DNA from: Cavia porcellus
Taxonomy: Eukaryota; Chordata; Mammalia; Rodentia; Caviidae
Direction of reading: 5' to 3'
Length of the DNA stretch: 64,000 nt
Assembly (NCBI RefSeq): GCF_034190915.1
Contig: NW_026947484.1
Location: 206,782,657-206,846,656, forward strand
A program made the position numbers and the translations under genes. The notes under the pieces were generated by a model. That model was given only the letters and a program-made list of their open reading frames with translations, ran no database searches and was not told where the DNA came from. Positions within the stretch are counted from its first letter, which is position 1, and every line of letters starts with the position of its first letter. Below are positions 35,541-47,659 of this stretch, one piece after another.

Positions 35541-37601
35541 GTTAACACAGTGTACCAAACTTACACATGTTTTTCTGCTTCCTTTTTTCTCATTTAAGAA
35601 TCTTTATGGGACATTAGATTCATCAAAATAATCCAGGACAAGTCTCCCTAAATTACAATTACCTGATTAGCCACCTTAATTTAATCTACAACCTCACTTC
35701 TCTTTCCATAGGTGAGGTAATATACTCATAACTTCCAGGTTCAGACATGCGTATCTTTGGGGAATTCTTATTCTACCTATCACAAGATGCTTCCACTAAT
35801 TTTCAGATGAAAGAGGAAGAAATAAAGAAAAATAAGGTTATGTTTGAGTGAAATTTAGTTTAAATTCCAAGTCCTAAGAGAAATTGCATCCTAGAGGAGG
35901 AAATATTTATATGCTTTCTAGATAGTAGACATTTATCAATGTATTATCATCATTCCTGCTTAATTATGTAATTGTTTATTTATTCTTTTATTTTGCACAA
36001 AAAGTACATTCACTGTCCTGCAGGGCCCCAAAGGGTAATCCATGTAAAGGCAACATGGTAAGATCTATGAAATGTAAGAATGATAACGTGCCCTGAACAC
36101 GTTCATTTCTTGGTTTACTTGGATTCTTTTGACCACTTCAAATATCTAATTGGTATATGATTGCTGGCCATCACTGTTGAAGTGTTAGTAAAAATATTTG
36201 TCTTCCTAGGGGGAAACTAAAACAGAAAATCAACAAAATCTTTTACCTTTAAAATGTTCCACAAGCAAGAGTGAGAGATGAGACCTCTAAAAGCTAAGCA
36301 ATGGGAGCATCTCCAAATATCTTCAATCCAGTTGGGATAGAACTTGGAGACTTTACCTCTGTCCCTCATAGCTAAATATAGAGTGGTCAGTTCCTCAGGC
36401 TCTCTGCAGTGACATCAATCCTCTCTTTAACATTAGGAAAGGGGACCAGAGTCCTTTCCAAAACTGTAAAGAGACAGAAGAAAACACTAGAGGTTTATTT
36501 GAGAAGACAAGTTTATTGGAGAGAGAAAAGATGAAATAAAGACACAAATAACAGTATTAACCAAATCTCAGGTCTAGAGTACAGTAAGCTAAAGAAAATA
36601 TTTTTCTACTTTCCAGAGTTAAATATTGGAACTTAGAGAAATTAGGTAACTATATCACAACAAACAGAGGTAGTCTAAGACTTGGGTTCATGATTGGGTC
36701 CAAGGCCCATAGCTCTCCCCCTTTAGGCATGTTGATATCTTCAGGTTATAGGGTTGTCATTTGCGAGGTTTTTTGTTTTATTCCATAAACAAGACAGTAT
36801 ATGTTTGCTTTTTAATTGTCTTACTCACACAGTTCTAATTTATATTTTTATTGCTTAAATTTAAAGGTATTATCAGGTGTGAGAAACCATGGGACACACA
36901 AAAATTTTTTTTTCTTGGATAAAGACCTATATCGAATGCAAGCTCAAATTATTTTTCTAAAGGAATCAAGGTATGGAGTCAGTACCTGTCAGAGCAGAAA
37001 TTCTTGTTTTGTTCCATACATGTTATATTTTACACTGATTCTTGTTAACTGTCCTTTCTGCACCTGCCATATAAATGGCATTGGGTTATTAAACAAACGT
37101 TTTCTTGTCTTTTATAATTTTTGTTTTTAGCTCATTAAAGATTTGTTTATTGAGGCTCCTTATTAGATGCAGCTTTTTTCTTCATGAATCCATCTAACCT
37201 CTTTAATGTCAGATTTTTCTTGACCTCATTCCCTATAACATGCTCTAAAATGCCATATAGCTTCCTCCAAGGATAATGTTTAAAACAGAACATCATTCAC
37301 AACTGAACGCTTACAAAGAAATCTAATTAATGTCTTCAATCCTTGCCATTTATACCTTCCTTGAAACCTCAATGACAGTGTAAGAGAAGCTGTTCTTCAA
37401 ACAGGTAGAGATGTCCCTCAGTACCCTGCTAGGGAAAGCTGTGGAAAGCTGCCCTTCCAATCTATCTTTCTATCATCCTCTACACTTTGTGTGCTAATTC
37501 TTTGACCTCTTTATGTAATTTCCATCATAGGATTCTCCCAGGCTATTCGCTATCGAGTCTCCTACCTGGAGATCAGAACCCAGCACTCTAACCATCCTAA
37601 G
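35541..37601. other. Unclassified DNA, no gene seen
   Basis: About 2 kb of AT-rich sequence. A 104-codon frame at 36816-37130 has no recognisable motif or splice partner. Confidence 0.45.
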
Positions 37602-37614
37602 AATAGTCACACCT
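37602..37614. repeat. Target-site duplication, left copy (short L1 at 37615)
   Basis: AATAGTCACACCT at 37602-37614 recurs exactly at 38068-38080. Confidence 0.9.
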
Positions 37615-38067
37615 TGATGGTATGAACAGCTATTTTAAAGAAAACAAGACATTAGCTTAGGCATTGCTGGTTTACTGTCATCTTGCTTTGAAGTTCTACC
37701 ATGCTTTTGTTCTTCTATTTTGATTGATTCTATCCTGTGGTGTCTTAATAAATTTTATTATGTATGATGGTATAAGCAAATATTTTAAAGAAAATGAGAT
37801 ATTATAATAGCCATTGTTCATTTCCTGTTATTTTGATTTTGAATGTCTTGCAATGCTTTCATTCTCTTGAATGGTTTTATACTATTTTGTTATATTTCAT
37901 ATTATTGTATGTGAGGGTATGCTCAACTCTTTCAGAGAAAAGAGACATTATGGTAGCTACTGTTGATGTCTGGTTTTCTTGTTGTGAAGTGCTGTGTTGC
38001 TGGCATTGTTCTGTTCTGATTTGCTTTCTTCTGTTTTCTTGTATTTTATTCTCTTTAACATAAAAAA
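37615..38067 (+). mobile_element. 5'-truncated L1 insertion, 3' UTR only, plus strand
   Basis: 453 bp between perfect 13-bp duplications, ending in a short poly(A) at 38062-38069. It is made of three units of about 150 bp, each with a 'tgatggtat(g/a)a...caa-tattttaaagaaaa' start and a 'gacattatggtagctactgtt'-type core (for example 37941-37972). The same unit forms the L1-1 3' UTR. The clean boundaries show that this repeat is the 3' end of a mobile L1 and not an independent satellite. Confidence 0.9.
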
Positions 38068-38432
38068 AATAGTCACACCTGTATTGTACACAAAGTTCAA
38101 CTAACTATCCTAAAGCAATAAAGAGTATGTTATATACCCTGGACTGCAATGGCTTTATCTTTAACTGATTTATGTATTTTCACAAAGGATGACAGAAATT
38201 AATTGTAACTCATAGTTACATTTGCTGCTTTGTCAATCTCTTCAGTCATCTTTTGTCTTTCTTTAAAATTTTTCACCAAATCCTATGTCTTTTTCTACAT
38301 AAAAATATAATATTCCCCCTTTGTTGAGGGAAACTCTAACACCTTTTATATAATAATCAGTTGGGGATCCTCAGCCAATTTTAATTTCACTAATTCTGTT
38401 ATACTGGAATTCAAAGAAGTACGGATATTTTC

Positions 38433-38567
38433 TGAGAGAGAGAAAGAGAGCAAGAGAGAGAGAAGGGGGGAGAGGCAGAGAGAGAGAGAGAGGAAGAGAG
38501 GCAGAGAGAGAAAGAGAGACAGAGAGAGAGGCAGAGAGAGAGAGAGAGAGGCTGAGAGAGTGAGACT
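38433..38567. repeat. (GA)n-rich microsatellite
   Basis: GAGAGA runs interrupted by GGGG, GGCA and AAAG. The Leu/Ser repeat frames on the minus strand are repeat products. Confidence 0.95.
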
Positions 38568-39639
38568 GTGATTATTGGAGAAATTAACAGCATGATGAAT
38601 GCTTTGATTATAGTTTTTTTTTTCTAGGTAGTAAATGCAGGTTTTCTTGTAAATTTCTATGGTCACACAAACTTCATCTTAAAGGCTGTTGTACAGCTAG
38701 GCTATGCAATCTAGTTTCACATAAAAGATACATATATTTCTATGACAACGTTTATAATATTCACTAAGAAATAATCCTGAAATTATTGCATTAAGTAGGA
38801 AAGCATTTCCTTCCTTCTTTTTCCTGCTATATACACATCACTGCCACCTCATGGTTCTTTAAGAATCATCCAGAATAAATGAACCACGAAAAATAGACTT
38901 TCTTTCTGATTCCATAATGTAATCTCTTATATAATGTGCCAGTTTAATTTGAGACTGAAATTTTGTTTAATCATAACTTGCTTCAGGGAAAAAAAGATAG
39001 CATTAAGCATACCACATAAATAGAGGTGTATGGTATTTTTAAAATATTTTATTCTCAGAGAAATAAAACAAATCAAAACATCCTTAGGGAAATGTTTATA
39101 ACATTAGATGTTAAAACAAAATTTGAATACTAAGTATGAACATAGGATGTAGAAGTTGAACAAAGAAAACAGGCTGAATCTTTAAATCTGAGATTCCTGG
39201 TATATTTTATTCTTAAACCTTTCCTTGAGCCATTTTGGTTTCTGTGTGTTGTGAATCTTGGTCTACTGGTCATAGTTCTTGACAAAACTCTATTAGTAAT
39301 AGACCTTGGGAGTTGAGCAGTGAAATTCTGTGATGTTTCATTTCATGATTATTAGAACTGATCCCCTGATAAGTTCAAAATGAAACAACTGATGATAAAT
39401 TGAGAGATAATGTTTAAGATAGGCAAATATTCTCTGGGTATCAAAGATGGACTTGGCTGCTTATTTTAGGAACAGAAAAATATCTATGACTTTCTACTAG
39501 TTGTGTTGCCTCATTAAACATAAAAGTACAGAAAAATGATGTATTTACACTCATAGTTCCAAGAATCTGAAGTTCTGAGCATTTCTGCTCTCGCGAATGT
39601 CTCCATTATAAAGAGAGAAAGAGAATAAAATGCAAACAA

Positions 39640-39765
39640 TTTTGTTATTATTGTTGTATGTGTAAAACAAGATTTCACATTTGATTCAGGCTGGTCTTGA
39701 ACTCACTGTGATCTTCCTGTCTCAGTTTCTGGAGTACTAGGATTAGAGATTTGCCCCATCATGAA
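39640..39765 (-). mobile_element. Diverged B1-like SINE, minus strand
   Basis: The plus strand reads 'caggctggtcttgaactcactgtgatcttcctgtctcagtttctggagtactaggattagag' in segments (39688-39749), the reverse complement of the B1/Alu left monomer, preceded by a T-rich side. Both ends are decayed and no duplication was recognised. Confidence 0.75.
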
Positions 39766-40410
39766 CTATAATATCTCTTAAATTCACAAAAAAATCATGG
39801 AAACCATTGTGTTGCAAAAACAATTAGTTATTTAGTACCCAGTTAAAAGATTAAAAAAAATTGGAAGAGAACTTGACCCAGAACTTAGAAACAAGCTGCA
39901 TGGATAAACCCTGTATGAGAGTGGATGCTCCACAGTGAAAGGTCTCTAGACCCTGGAGGAACAACTCAGCAAAGACACCAGTGAGTGATTTTTGAAATCT
40001 TGGCATGAACAAATTTCTCATATTCTTGCAGTAATTCACATTTTGTTGGTCAAAGTCTTGTCAAACTTTTTGCAATTGCTTTCTTTAGCCACAGCAGCAG
40101 AAAGGTTCTGTAAAGGGAACTGTATGAAAAAAATGGTAAATTACAAAATCATATGGGAGAAATGATTCCTATACATCAGCTCAAAAAAGGAAAGCCCTGT
40201 TAGACAGTTGGTGAGATGGAAAGACTCCACAATAGCTGATGCAACCAATAGTTAAAACGACATGGCCATTTCTTGTCACATGAGTCCATTTTAAACTTTA
40301 TCCCTATTTTCAACTAGAGATATATTACAAAACAAAAAGAGTGAAATTAAAACTTTTTTCTATAATGACTTATTGAATGGTGTGCTATCAGGGAGCAAAG
40401 TACACAGCTT

Positions 40411-40458
40411 TTTATCTTATCTTATCTTATCTTATCTTATCTTATCTTATCTTATATC
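40411..40458. repeat. (TTATC)n pentanucleotide microsatellite
   Basis: About nine perfect TTATC units, probably polymorphic. The Leu-Ile-Leu-Ser-Tyr frame across it is a repeat product. Confidence 0.97.
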
Positions 40459-43400
40459 TTACTTATATTTCCTAGCACTATACACCAACACTTGTTGGTT
40501 GAAAGAATGGTTGAATGACAGAACTTTTTCTAGTATAGTTCAGAGAGTATTTGGGTTAGTTTTATAGATAAATATCTGACAAATATTGGAAATCTTAGAA
40601 ACAACTATTAATTGGTGCATTCTAAAGTTAGAAACAAATCAGACATGGGTTGTAATAAGCAAAATCTTGATGTACAATTTCATTACATTTAAAATTGGTA
40701 ATCATTATTATTTAAACACCTTAATCTCAAGCTTATATCATTTTAGCAGAGATGAATCGGTAAGCTTTGAAATCTCCACAACTCACATAGTTTAGAATCA
40801 AAACATTTAAATGAATTTTCCAAGGTTACAGATGGGCATTTTCCAGATCCTAGGCTCCCTAATGTTAGTGCTGTGCCCTTGTGGCCATAGTCCACAGAAT
40901 AAAACTGCTTGTAAATTGGTTTTCTTCCCATATATAGGTTCAGAGTACCTGGGACTTGGAAAAATTACTATTTATCTTACATTCTGACAGCATGTTGCCG
41001 CCATTCTTATGATTTACTATGGAATGGGGAAAACTTTGCCAGCCAAGTGTGGCAAAGCCACATCTCATTACACATTCTATTTGCTCCTTGGAGCACTGCT
41101 CCTGATGTGCATATACATGACAATTTCTATTGTAACAGTAAAATAACACGGGCCAACTTGGTTCTTTTTCTGATTGTTAAATATGTGATTATCTCTGATA
41201 AGTAGAATGCTTCCCTGGATTTTTGGGTTGCAAGGATTCAGATACGTATGAAGAAATAAACAAAAAGTAAGGAATGGTTCCTTAATGATGTTTCATGTTC
41301 ATTGTATCTTCAGGGCTCCAGATTCATCAGATATCTATCTTCAACTTATGTTTATCTTCCTCATATGTAGGCTACTGGTTATAGAAATAAATGCCTGCTG
41401 GACATATTTATGGGTAGCTCTTTGGGGAATGTGGCATGTTCAAAGCCTTTTGTATAAAAGGACATGGAGAAAAGCTTGCAATCATAGTGGCTTCACTTTA
41501 TGACCAGCACTGAAAATTGAGGTACTGCTTTGCCTTTTATTATTCTCCTGCTATGCTATTAGCATATTATGCATTAGCACTTCAGCAGAGAAATTTAAAG
41601 AGTGTTATTCTATTTATTTTAAGTGTCATATAATTATGAATTGATTTACTAGCCATTATAATGTTACAAATGATAATTAATTTATTTGCATAATATGTAG
41701 TTTCATAGAAGTTCAATTATAATAAAGCATTTGCTAAATGTACCATGAAAATAGTATTTCCAGAGAGAGTAAGAGTCTGGGCTGGAATCTTTTTAGTCGG
41801 TTAGTATGTGGTCTTCATCATAGGCAATCCCTTCAATTTCAATGCGGTAGGGGTTTCCACAGCCCCCTATCATCTATTCACTTAGGAAATATTCCTTATT
41901 TCAGAATATGATATTCAGGACCCTTGCTGTATGCAAAAACAGCAGTGTATCCATAGAAATAAAAATGAAGTTGGATGTATAAATTTGCTTAATTGAAATT
42001 CTGTGAGCCAAAACTTGGAAGGAGATAGCCAGTTACTTATCTGAATAATGTTCTGGCAGGGTCAAGTCCTCAACTTGCTTCCGATGGGCCCACAGCTTCT
42101 TCTCTCCAGTAGGACATGAAGAAATAGAAAGAAGGAGACGGCCATTTCCCATGGCTGCAGCTCTTAGGATCAACACTACAACATTACAGAAGGATTCTAG
42201 GCTCCTAAACCATAACTCTAAATAACCTAAAAGCCAAGCCATCATGGACCAAATTGTTCTGAATATTTCCTCCAACAATAATGCTTTCTTTCTTGCCTAT
42301 GGAACAAAATGCAAGGAGGAAGAATTCTACCTCTGCAATGTAGTACATCTTGCATGTCTAGCAGAGTATCTTGTTCCAGTCTGTCTGTCTGTAGGAGGCT
42401 GCAGAACCAGTGTATCTCTTGTTTACTGAATCAATCACGTATTTTTTAATCCCAAAAAAGTGATAGTGTAGAAATTACACTGAAATATGAGGAAAGGCAG
42501 ATTGTGGCAAAAGAAATGTAGATTTTTACTAGACTTTTTCCTTTGATAAATAGTAATAATAGTAACCTAATCAATACTGAAACCACATGTATTAGTAACA
42601 TCATCTAACATCTTAACAACATTCCTGATGTGTTAAATAAAAGAATACTGTTATTATTTGTTGTAGTTAGGGGTTGTGCAGAGAAAAATTAAAATCAGGA
42701 CATGGAATTTATAAAATTATTTTGTGATGGTCACCCGGACTTAACACAAGAAACTGCAGGAAATCTATCCACAACACCAAAGACATAGAATATTCAGCCA
42801 AGGGTCTGGATCACAAATCCATGTCCTACATGAGTTCTGATGTCAGAAGACCCAGAGCTCATGACAGTGCCTCTCATTAGTCCAACTGGAGGTTTAGAGC
42901 CCACAAGAAGGGCTCACATCAGTCTCTCTTATGGATCTGCTCTGGGAAGGCCCAAAGGTCAGTGGTGGAAGCTAGAAAGTCTATGTCAGCAGGGTGAAGG
43001 AGCTGTGCTGGTAGGTTGAGGGTTCTACCCTGGAGCAGAGAAGTCACACTCAAAACAAAGACCATGGCTGTCCTAAAATGTACCAAAACCATTCTCAGCA
43101 ACATGGAGGCCCTGAGCTCCTCTGAAGATAAACACAGTCAAGTACATGCCAGAAAGCTAGCATGATGAGTTCATCTTCGAGATTAAGTGGCACACGTCTC
43201 CCACCCCACCCAACCCCCGAGCCAGGAAGCAATGCTTGATGTAAGGACCAGAGCTTCTCCAGGAGAACTAATGGCTCAAAGAGCAACTTGTAGGTGAACC
43301 CACAATACCTCAATGCCTTCCTTCTTCTTCTCCATGTCTCTATTTGTGCTGACAACTTTCCTCAGGTGGAACATCTGTGCTCACCACCATGGTGATTTAA

Positions 43401-43835
43401 TCCAGCTGGCTTTGAGTTGACCACCAGTTCTTAATCTACAACATTATTATGTTAGAAAAGAGAGTACATTTGAAGAATCAGCAACAGGACAGTAGAGATG
43501 GAACCCAATTCAGTTTAGCTAGATTCTAAAGCCAAAGCCACACTGTGCACTATGATGCCTTCTTCATGTGCATGTCTTAGGATAGAATTCTGCATCCTAA
43601 GTAAGTACTGTACCATTGGGTTACATTCCCAGACCCTGAAACACACTTTTAAGTGCATGGTTCTTAACCTTGGCATCTCACTATAGTTCAGGGTAATAAA
43701 TATATGGGTGCCTTTTCACATTAAATGTGTCCAAATAAATAGAAAATAGTGAGTAGTAACTTTCTAGTTTTAAAATCCTTCACCTAATTTTTGTACTTAG
43801 TTGGAGCAAAATTCATTCAATAGGAAGACAAACGT
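40459..43835. other. Unclassified DNA, no gene proven
   Basis: No exon chain is seen. Two minus-strand open frames (43095-43355, 86 codons; 42919-43104, 61 codons) lie in a GC-richer patch at about 42850-43380 in different frames. I do not recognise either product, and a decayed retrotransposed or retroviral sequence is possible but unproven. Confidence 0.4.
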
Positions 43836-43975
43836 TTTTTAAAATTTAATTTTAAACAGAATAACACAGAACAATAAAACAAGTCAAAACAGTGATAAGA
43901 CAGTAGGAAATCTGAAGTAGTTACTATATGACATATTGTTGTCTTCTAAACAGTTGCTCAGACTACCAGCTTTCA
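43836..43975 (-). mobile_element. L1 3' UTR fragment, minus strand
   Basis: A T-rich start ('gttttttaaaatttaa') is followed by one reversed 3'-UTR unit: 'gaacaataaaacaagtcaaaaca', 'gaagtagttactatatgacatattgttgtcttctaaacagttgctcagactacca'. It is colinear with the units at 32485-32793 and 62157-62690. The right edge is approximate and no duplication was found. Confidence 0.65.
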
Positions 43976-44214
43976 GTTTGTATAGTCAATCCAACAATAC
44001 AGTTCCTTCTCATCAGCTGTTTTCTCAGGAGAGTGAGAAGCGGGGGGTGGGGAGGCCACTGCTCTATACCCAGCCTGCATGCAGGCTGGCTCACAGGTCA
44101 CAGTTTAGCTTTCTTGCTGGTTGTCTTCAAGGTCTGTGCTCTGACTGGCTCACGGTGGGGACCTAGCAGAAAAGCAAACTCTTTATGTGAACAGTTAAGT
44201 GGTAACTAGGACAC

Positions 44215-45400
44215 CATCTCAACCTAGTTCCAAAATATTTTCATCTCCCCCAACTCTCCATTTCTTCTTCTTCCAGCACCTGGCAACCACTAATCTCTTC
44301 TCTGTCTCTATAGATTTACAGATTTTATACATTTCACTTAAGTATAGCACTGTAATATGAGGCCCCTTGTGTCTTGTTTCCTTCAGTCACCATTAGGTTC
44401 TCAAGATTAATCCACTTTGTATGTGGATTAATAACATTCATAGCTTCTAAGGCAACTGCTTGATAAGAAAAGGAGTATATTATGTTTGTTTGCTACAATC
44501 ATAGCTCTGTATCCTCTGAGATCATTTTTAGCTATATTTTCAAAGCAAGACATACTGTGTTTTGCATTTTCATTCATATAAAACTAAATTTTTAATTCTC
44601 CTGTTGATTTTTCTCTGTGATTTGTTCAGTTATCTGAGTATAATATTTATTTCCACATATTTTACTGGTCCAAATTTTCCTCAAGCATTAACTTCTAAGT
44701 TTTTAAAATTTTGGTCAGAAAAATACTTTATATGATTTCAAAATTTAAATGTACAAAAATTTATTTTATGGGATAACATACATATGAAAGTGTTTTGTAT
44801 GCACTTCTTATATTTCTAACTATATAGATATATTTTTCATATGGAGTGATACATCACTGTCTTCTATGCTTAATTGAATTATATGGTCATTTCTGTTGTT
44901 GATTCTCTGGTTATTTCTATATACAGCTGGGTTCATAGTAGTAACATCTCAAACTACTATTTTTGAATTGTCTTTTCTCCATGCAATTCTGTGAGATTGA
45001 TGCATAAGTGGTATATATATATATATATATATATATATGTTTATATTAATTACCTTCTTAATGGATTAATAGTTTCATTATTAGAACTATATCTCATTTT
45101 TCCTGCTATATTTTTCTGTTTTGATGTCTACTTTATCTAGTATTATTAGATTTGTTTGCTATTTTCTTGTTGTATGTTTTTATTCTTTTATAACTGTATA
45201 TGCTTAAAATTGATCCTTCTAATCTCTGTCTTATGATTAGAGTGTTTAACCTGTTTCTGTTTAAAAGAATATTGGCAAGGTGTAACTTGCATCTCATTTT
45301 GTTGTTTGCTATTTTTATCTTTTATGTATTTTCCGTATCCCTCTACCAGTGCCTTTGTGTTTAACAGATGCTTTCTGTATACCATTTAAAATTTCTTGCT
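44215..45400 (-). mobile_element. Ancient L1 (L1M-like), minus strand
   Basis: Two colinear parts resemble the reverse complement of old mammalian L1s. The first (44215-44480) has 'cctggcaaccactaatct', 'gtctctatagatttacag' and 'cttgtgtcttgtttccttcagtcac', matching the 3'-end region. The second (about 44580-45400) is a long T-rich stretch that includes 'cttctaatctctgtcttatgattagagtgtttaacc'. It is highly diverged, and a (TA)n tract (45011-45038) interrupts it. The subfamily is not assigned and limits are approximate. Confidence 0.6.
45011..45038. repeat. (TA)n microsatellite
   Basis: About fourteen TA units within the ancient L1. Confidence 0.95.
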
Positions 45401-45737
45401 CTATTGTTCCAGGATAGTGTGGCTGAAAAAGAGGAGGCTGAGTCTGCACCCCTCTCTTCCTGCATTTGCCCAGGATTTGCAGCTGGTGAGAGGAATAGCT
45501 CAAAGATCTAGGAGAATGCTAGTGACACAGTAGAACCCTGTATAAGGTATGCATGATGGACAGGCAGAACTAGAAACATGGAAGTATTTTGTGTAACACT
45601 AAATCCAGGACTGCCAGATGATCCCCCCTGAGGAATCCAGAGTTGATCCTGGTATTGGGCCCCTCCCACTATGCTGTAGGTCCAGCAACCAATGTGGGAA
45701 GAATCTGGGACTCAGTAATCAGCCCATTTCTCTCTCT

Positions 45738-45785
<48 letters not shown>

Positions 45786-46371
45786 TTCTTTCTTCTTCTT
45801 GTTTTCATTTTTTCTTTTATCCTCTCTTTTCTAAACATCTGAGAACTTCAGACACGGAAAACTACTACTATCCTCTAAACTCAGAGTCCAAGTTTAGATA
45901 ATCCCTCACTCTTTGCTGTTTCTTTTCTAACCCCTTTTCTAGTTTCTTTTGTCATCCAGTATTGCTTCAACTTCATTTCCAGTTATTTGTGTTGTATACA
46001 CTCCCAAAATTTCCCCACCATATGGTAAAACCACTCTGCTAAGGGGAAACACTTTACATACAAACTCTTAATTTATGATTTTTTTTCTATTATGTAACAA
46101 TAGACTTTGCTCCTATGGTCTAAATTACAAAATTAATAGTTAACCACAATTTTTCAGTTTCTAACTTGTGCTCAATGATATTGTTATTGCCAATTTTACT
46201 ACTTGAGCTAGGATGTCGTATCCGTTGTACTTGTTCTTCTTTTAAGAGCAATGCTGGGAAGCTCTGGGAGTGGCATCCACAAAGGCCTATACCAAAGGAC
46301 TGGGGAGTGAGCCAAACAGATACCAACATCTCAGTCTTAGTTAATTGAGAAGAAAGGATCTTGGGACAGAC
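45400..46371 (+). other. Possible 5' UTR of L1-2, or flank
   Basis: This stretch directly precedes the ORF1 remnant of the second L1. Two GC-richer parts (45405-45725 and about 46230-46370) could be its 5' UTR. No ~184-bp monomers like those of L1-1 are visible, and no target duplication was found, so the true start of L1-2 is unknown. Confidence 0.3.
45731..45781. repeat. (CT)n microsatellite
   Basis: A TCTCTC tract of about 50 bp upstream of the second long L1. It produces Leu/Ser repeat frames that are not genes. Confidence 0.96.
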
Positions 46372-47602
46372 ATGAACCAAGAATCTCCTAAAAGAGAAGG
46401 CAGCCCAGAAGAACAGATTTTTCCAAGAGAGGATTTGATACTAGTGATATAGTTACCTACCAAAACGCTTTACAATGATGACCACAGAAAAATAATGATG
46501 TCTTTAAATACAGAATATTGTGAAGTAGAAAATAACAAGATGAAGAGGCAAAATGCAATATCACACATCCAGCTCAAACAGAAAAAGTTAGGAGACATAG
46601 ACATAGCAGAACTTGGAATCCATACCTGAAATTTCTATAATGATAGCAATCAAAGTAAGAAATAAATACATGAAGTTATAGAGGATATCAGATCCAAAAT
46701 TTTCTCTCAGGTGAACAAAGAAAGCTCATCATTTAAAGAAATTTCTCACCAAATCTAGAGTGGTGATATATAAAATATGATGATAACAGCAAAAGAATGG
46801 AAACCATGACTGATCAATATGGAAAAGAAATAGAATACATGAAATGGATTCAAACAGATATTTATGAAATTAAAAGTTCCATTGAGTGCTACAAAAACTG
46901 GTAGAATTACTGAAGACAGACTCTCAGATCTTAAAGACAGCATTGCAGCTAGTGATCATGAAAGTAAAGAGCTCTGGAAAATAGCAAAAGACAGGGAAAT
47001 AACAATTTTAGAGCTGCAGATGAAGCAAAGAAAAAAAGAATAATTGGTGTCAGTGAACAAGCAAGCATCAACACAAGTAGCACAAAAAAAAAAAAAAAAA
47101 AAAACTTTGCAAAAGTAATAGGAAAAAATTATCCAAGCATGGAACAGAATCTGATATATGGATAAGTGAGGCATATAGAATTCCAATTAGCCATAAAAAA
47201 ATAAATCTACTCTCAGACATAATAATCAAGTTCTCAGAAAATAAGCCTAAAATGACATTAAAATTTGTTAAAGAAAAGAAATACATCACCTATAAAGGAA
47301 AGCCCATTGGAATCATAGCAGACTTTTCAACACAAATCCTCAAGTCAAAAAGAGTTTGGAGTGAAGTATCTCAAGTCCTGAAAGAAAATAATTTCAAACC
47401 CAGATTGATATATCTTGCAAAACTATCTTTCAAAATGAGTGGAGAAATAAGTCATTTCTGTGACAAAGAACAACAGAAGAAATTTAAGACCAGCAAACCA
47501 ACACTACAAAAGGTAGTGAAAGATATTTTAGATGAAGATAAGAATGACCATAACTCCAAACACAGTAACAGAAAGAAATCAACAACAAGGGCAAGCAATT
47601 AA
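46372..47602 (+). pseudogene. L1-2 ORF1 remnant
   Basis: The likely start is the ATG at 46372. The coiled-coil part is broken by several stops and shifts, and an A tract of about 22 bases at 47083-47104 sits inside the former coding region. The last part is open from 47252 to the TAA at 47600-47602, with the conserved 'ITYKGKPIGIIADFS' stretch (47287-47331), 'LAKLSF', and a complete Lys-rich C-terminus. That C-terminus is what L1-1 ORF1 lost by frameshift. Confidence 0.85.
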
Positions 47603-47659
47603 GCAGAGGGAAAAAGTAGCAAACCAACAGCAGAAAAAGAACTGACAAAGATAGCCAGT

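Larger units (their letters stand above)
38081..40410. other. Unclassified DNA with a GA tract and a SINE
   Basis: Apart from the (GA)n tract and the SINE listed separately, I see nothing I can name here. Confidence 0.4.

Noticed and set aside
37602..38080. The 3'-UTR repeats considered as a CRISPR-like or satellite array
   Set aside because: Units are diverged and contiguous without spacers, and target duplications plus poly(A) show an L1 3' end.
38346..38666. Leu/Ser-repeat minus-strand frames
   Set aside because: They are translations of the GA microsatellite.
45618..45842. Ser/Leu-repeat frames
   Set aside because: They are translations of the CT microsatellite.
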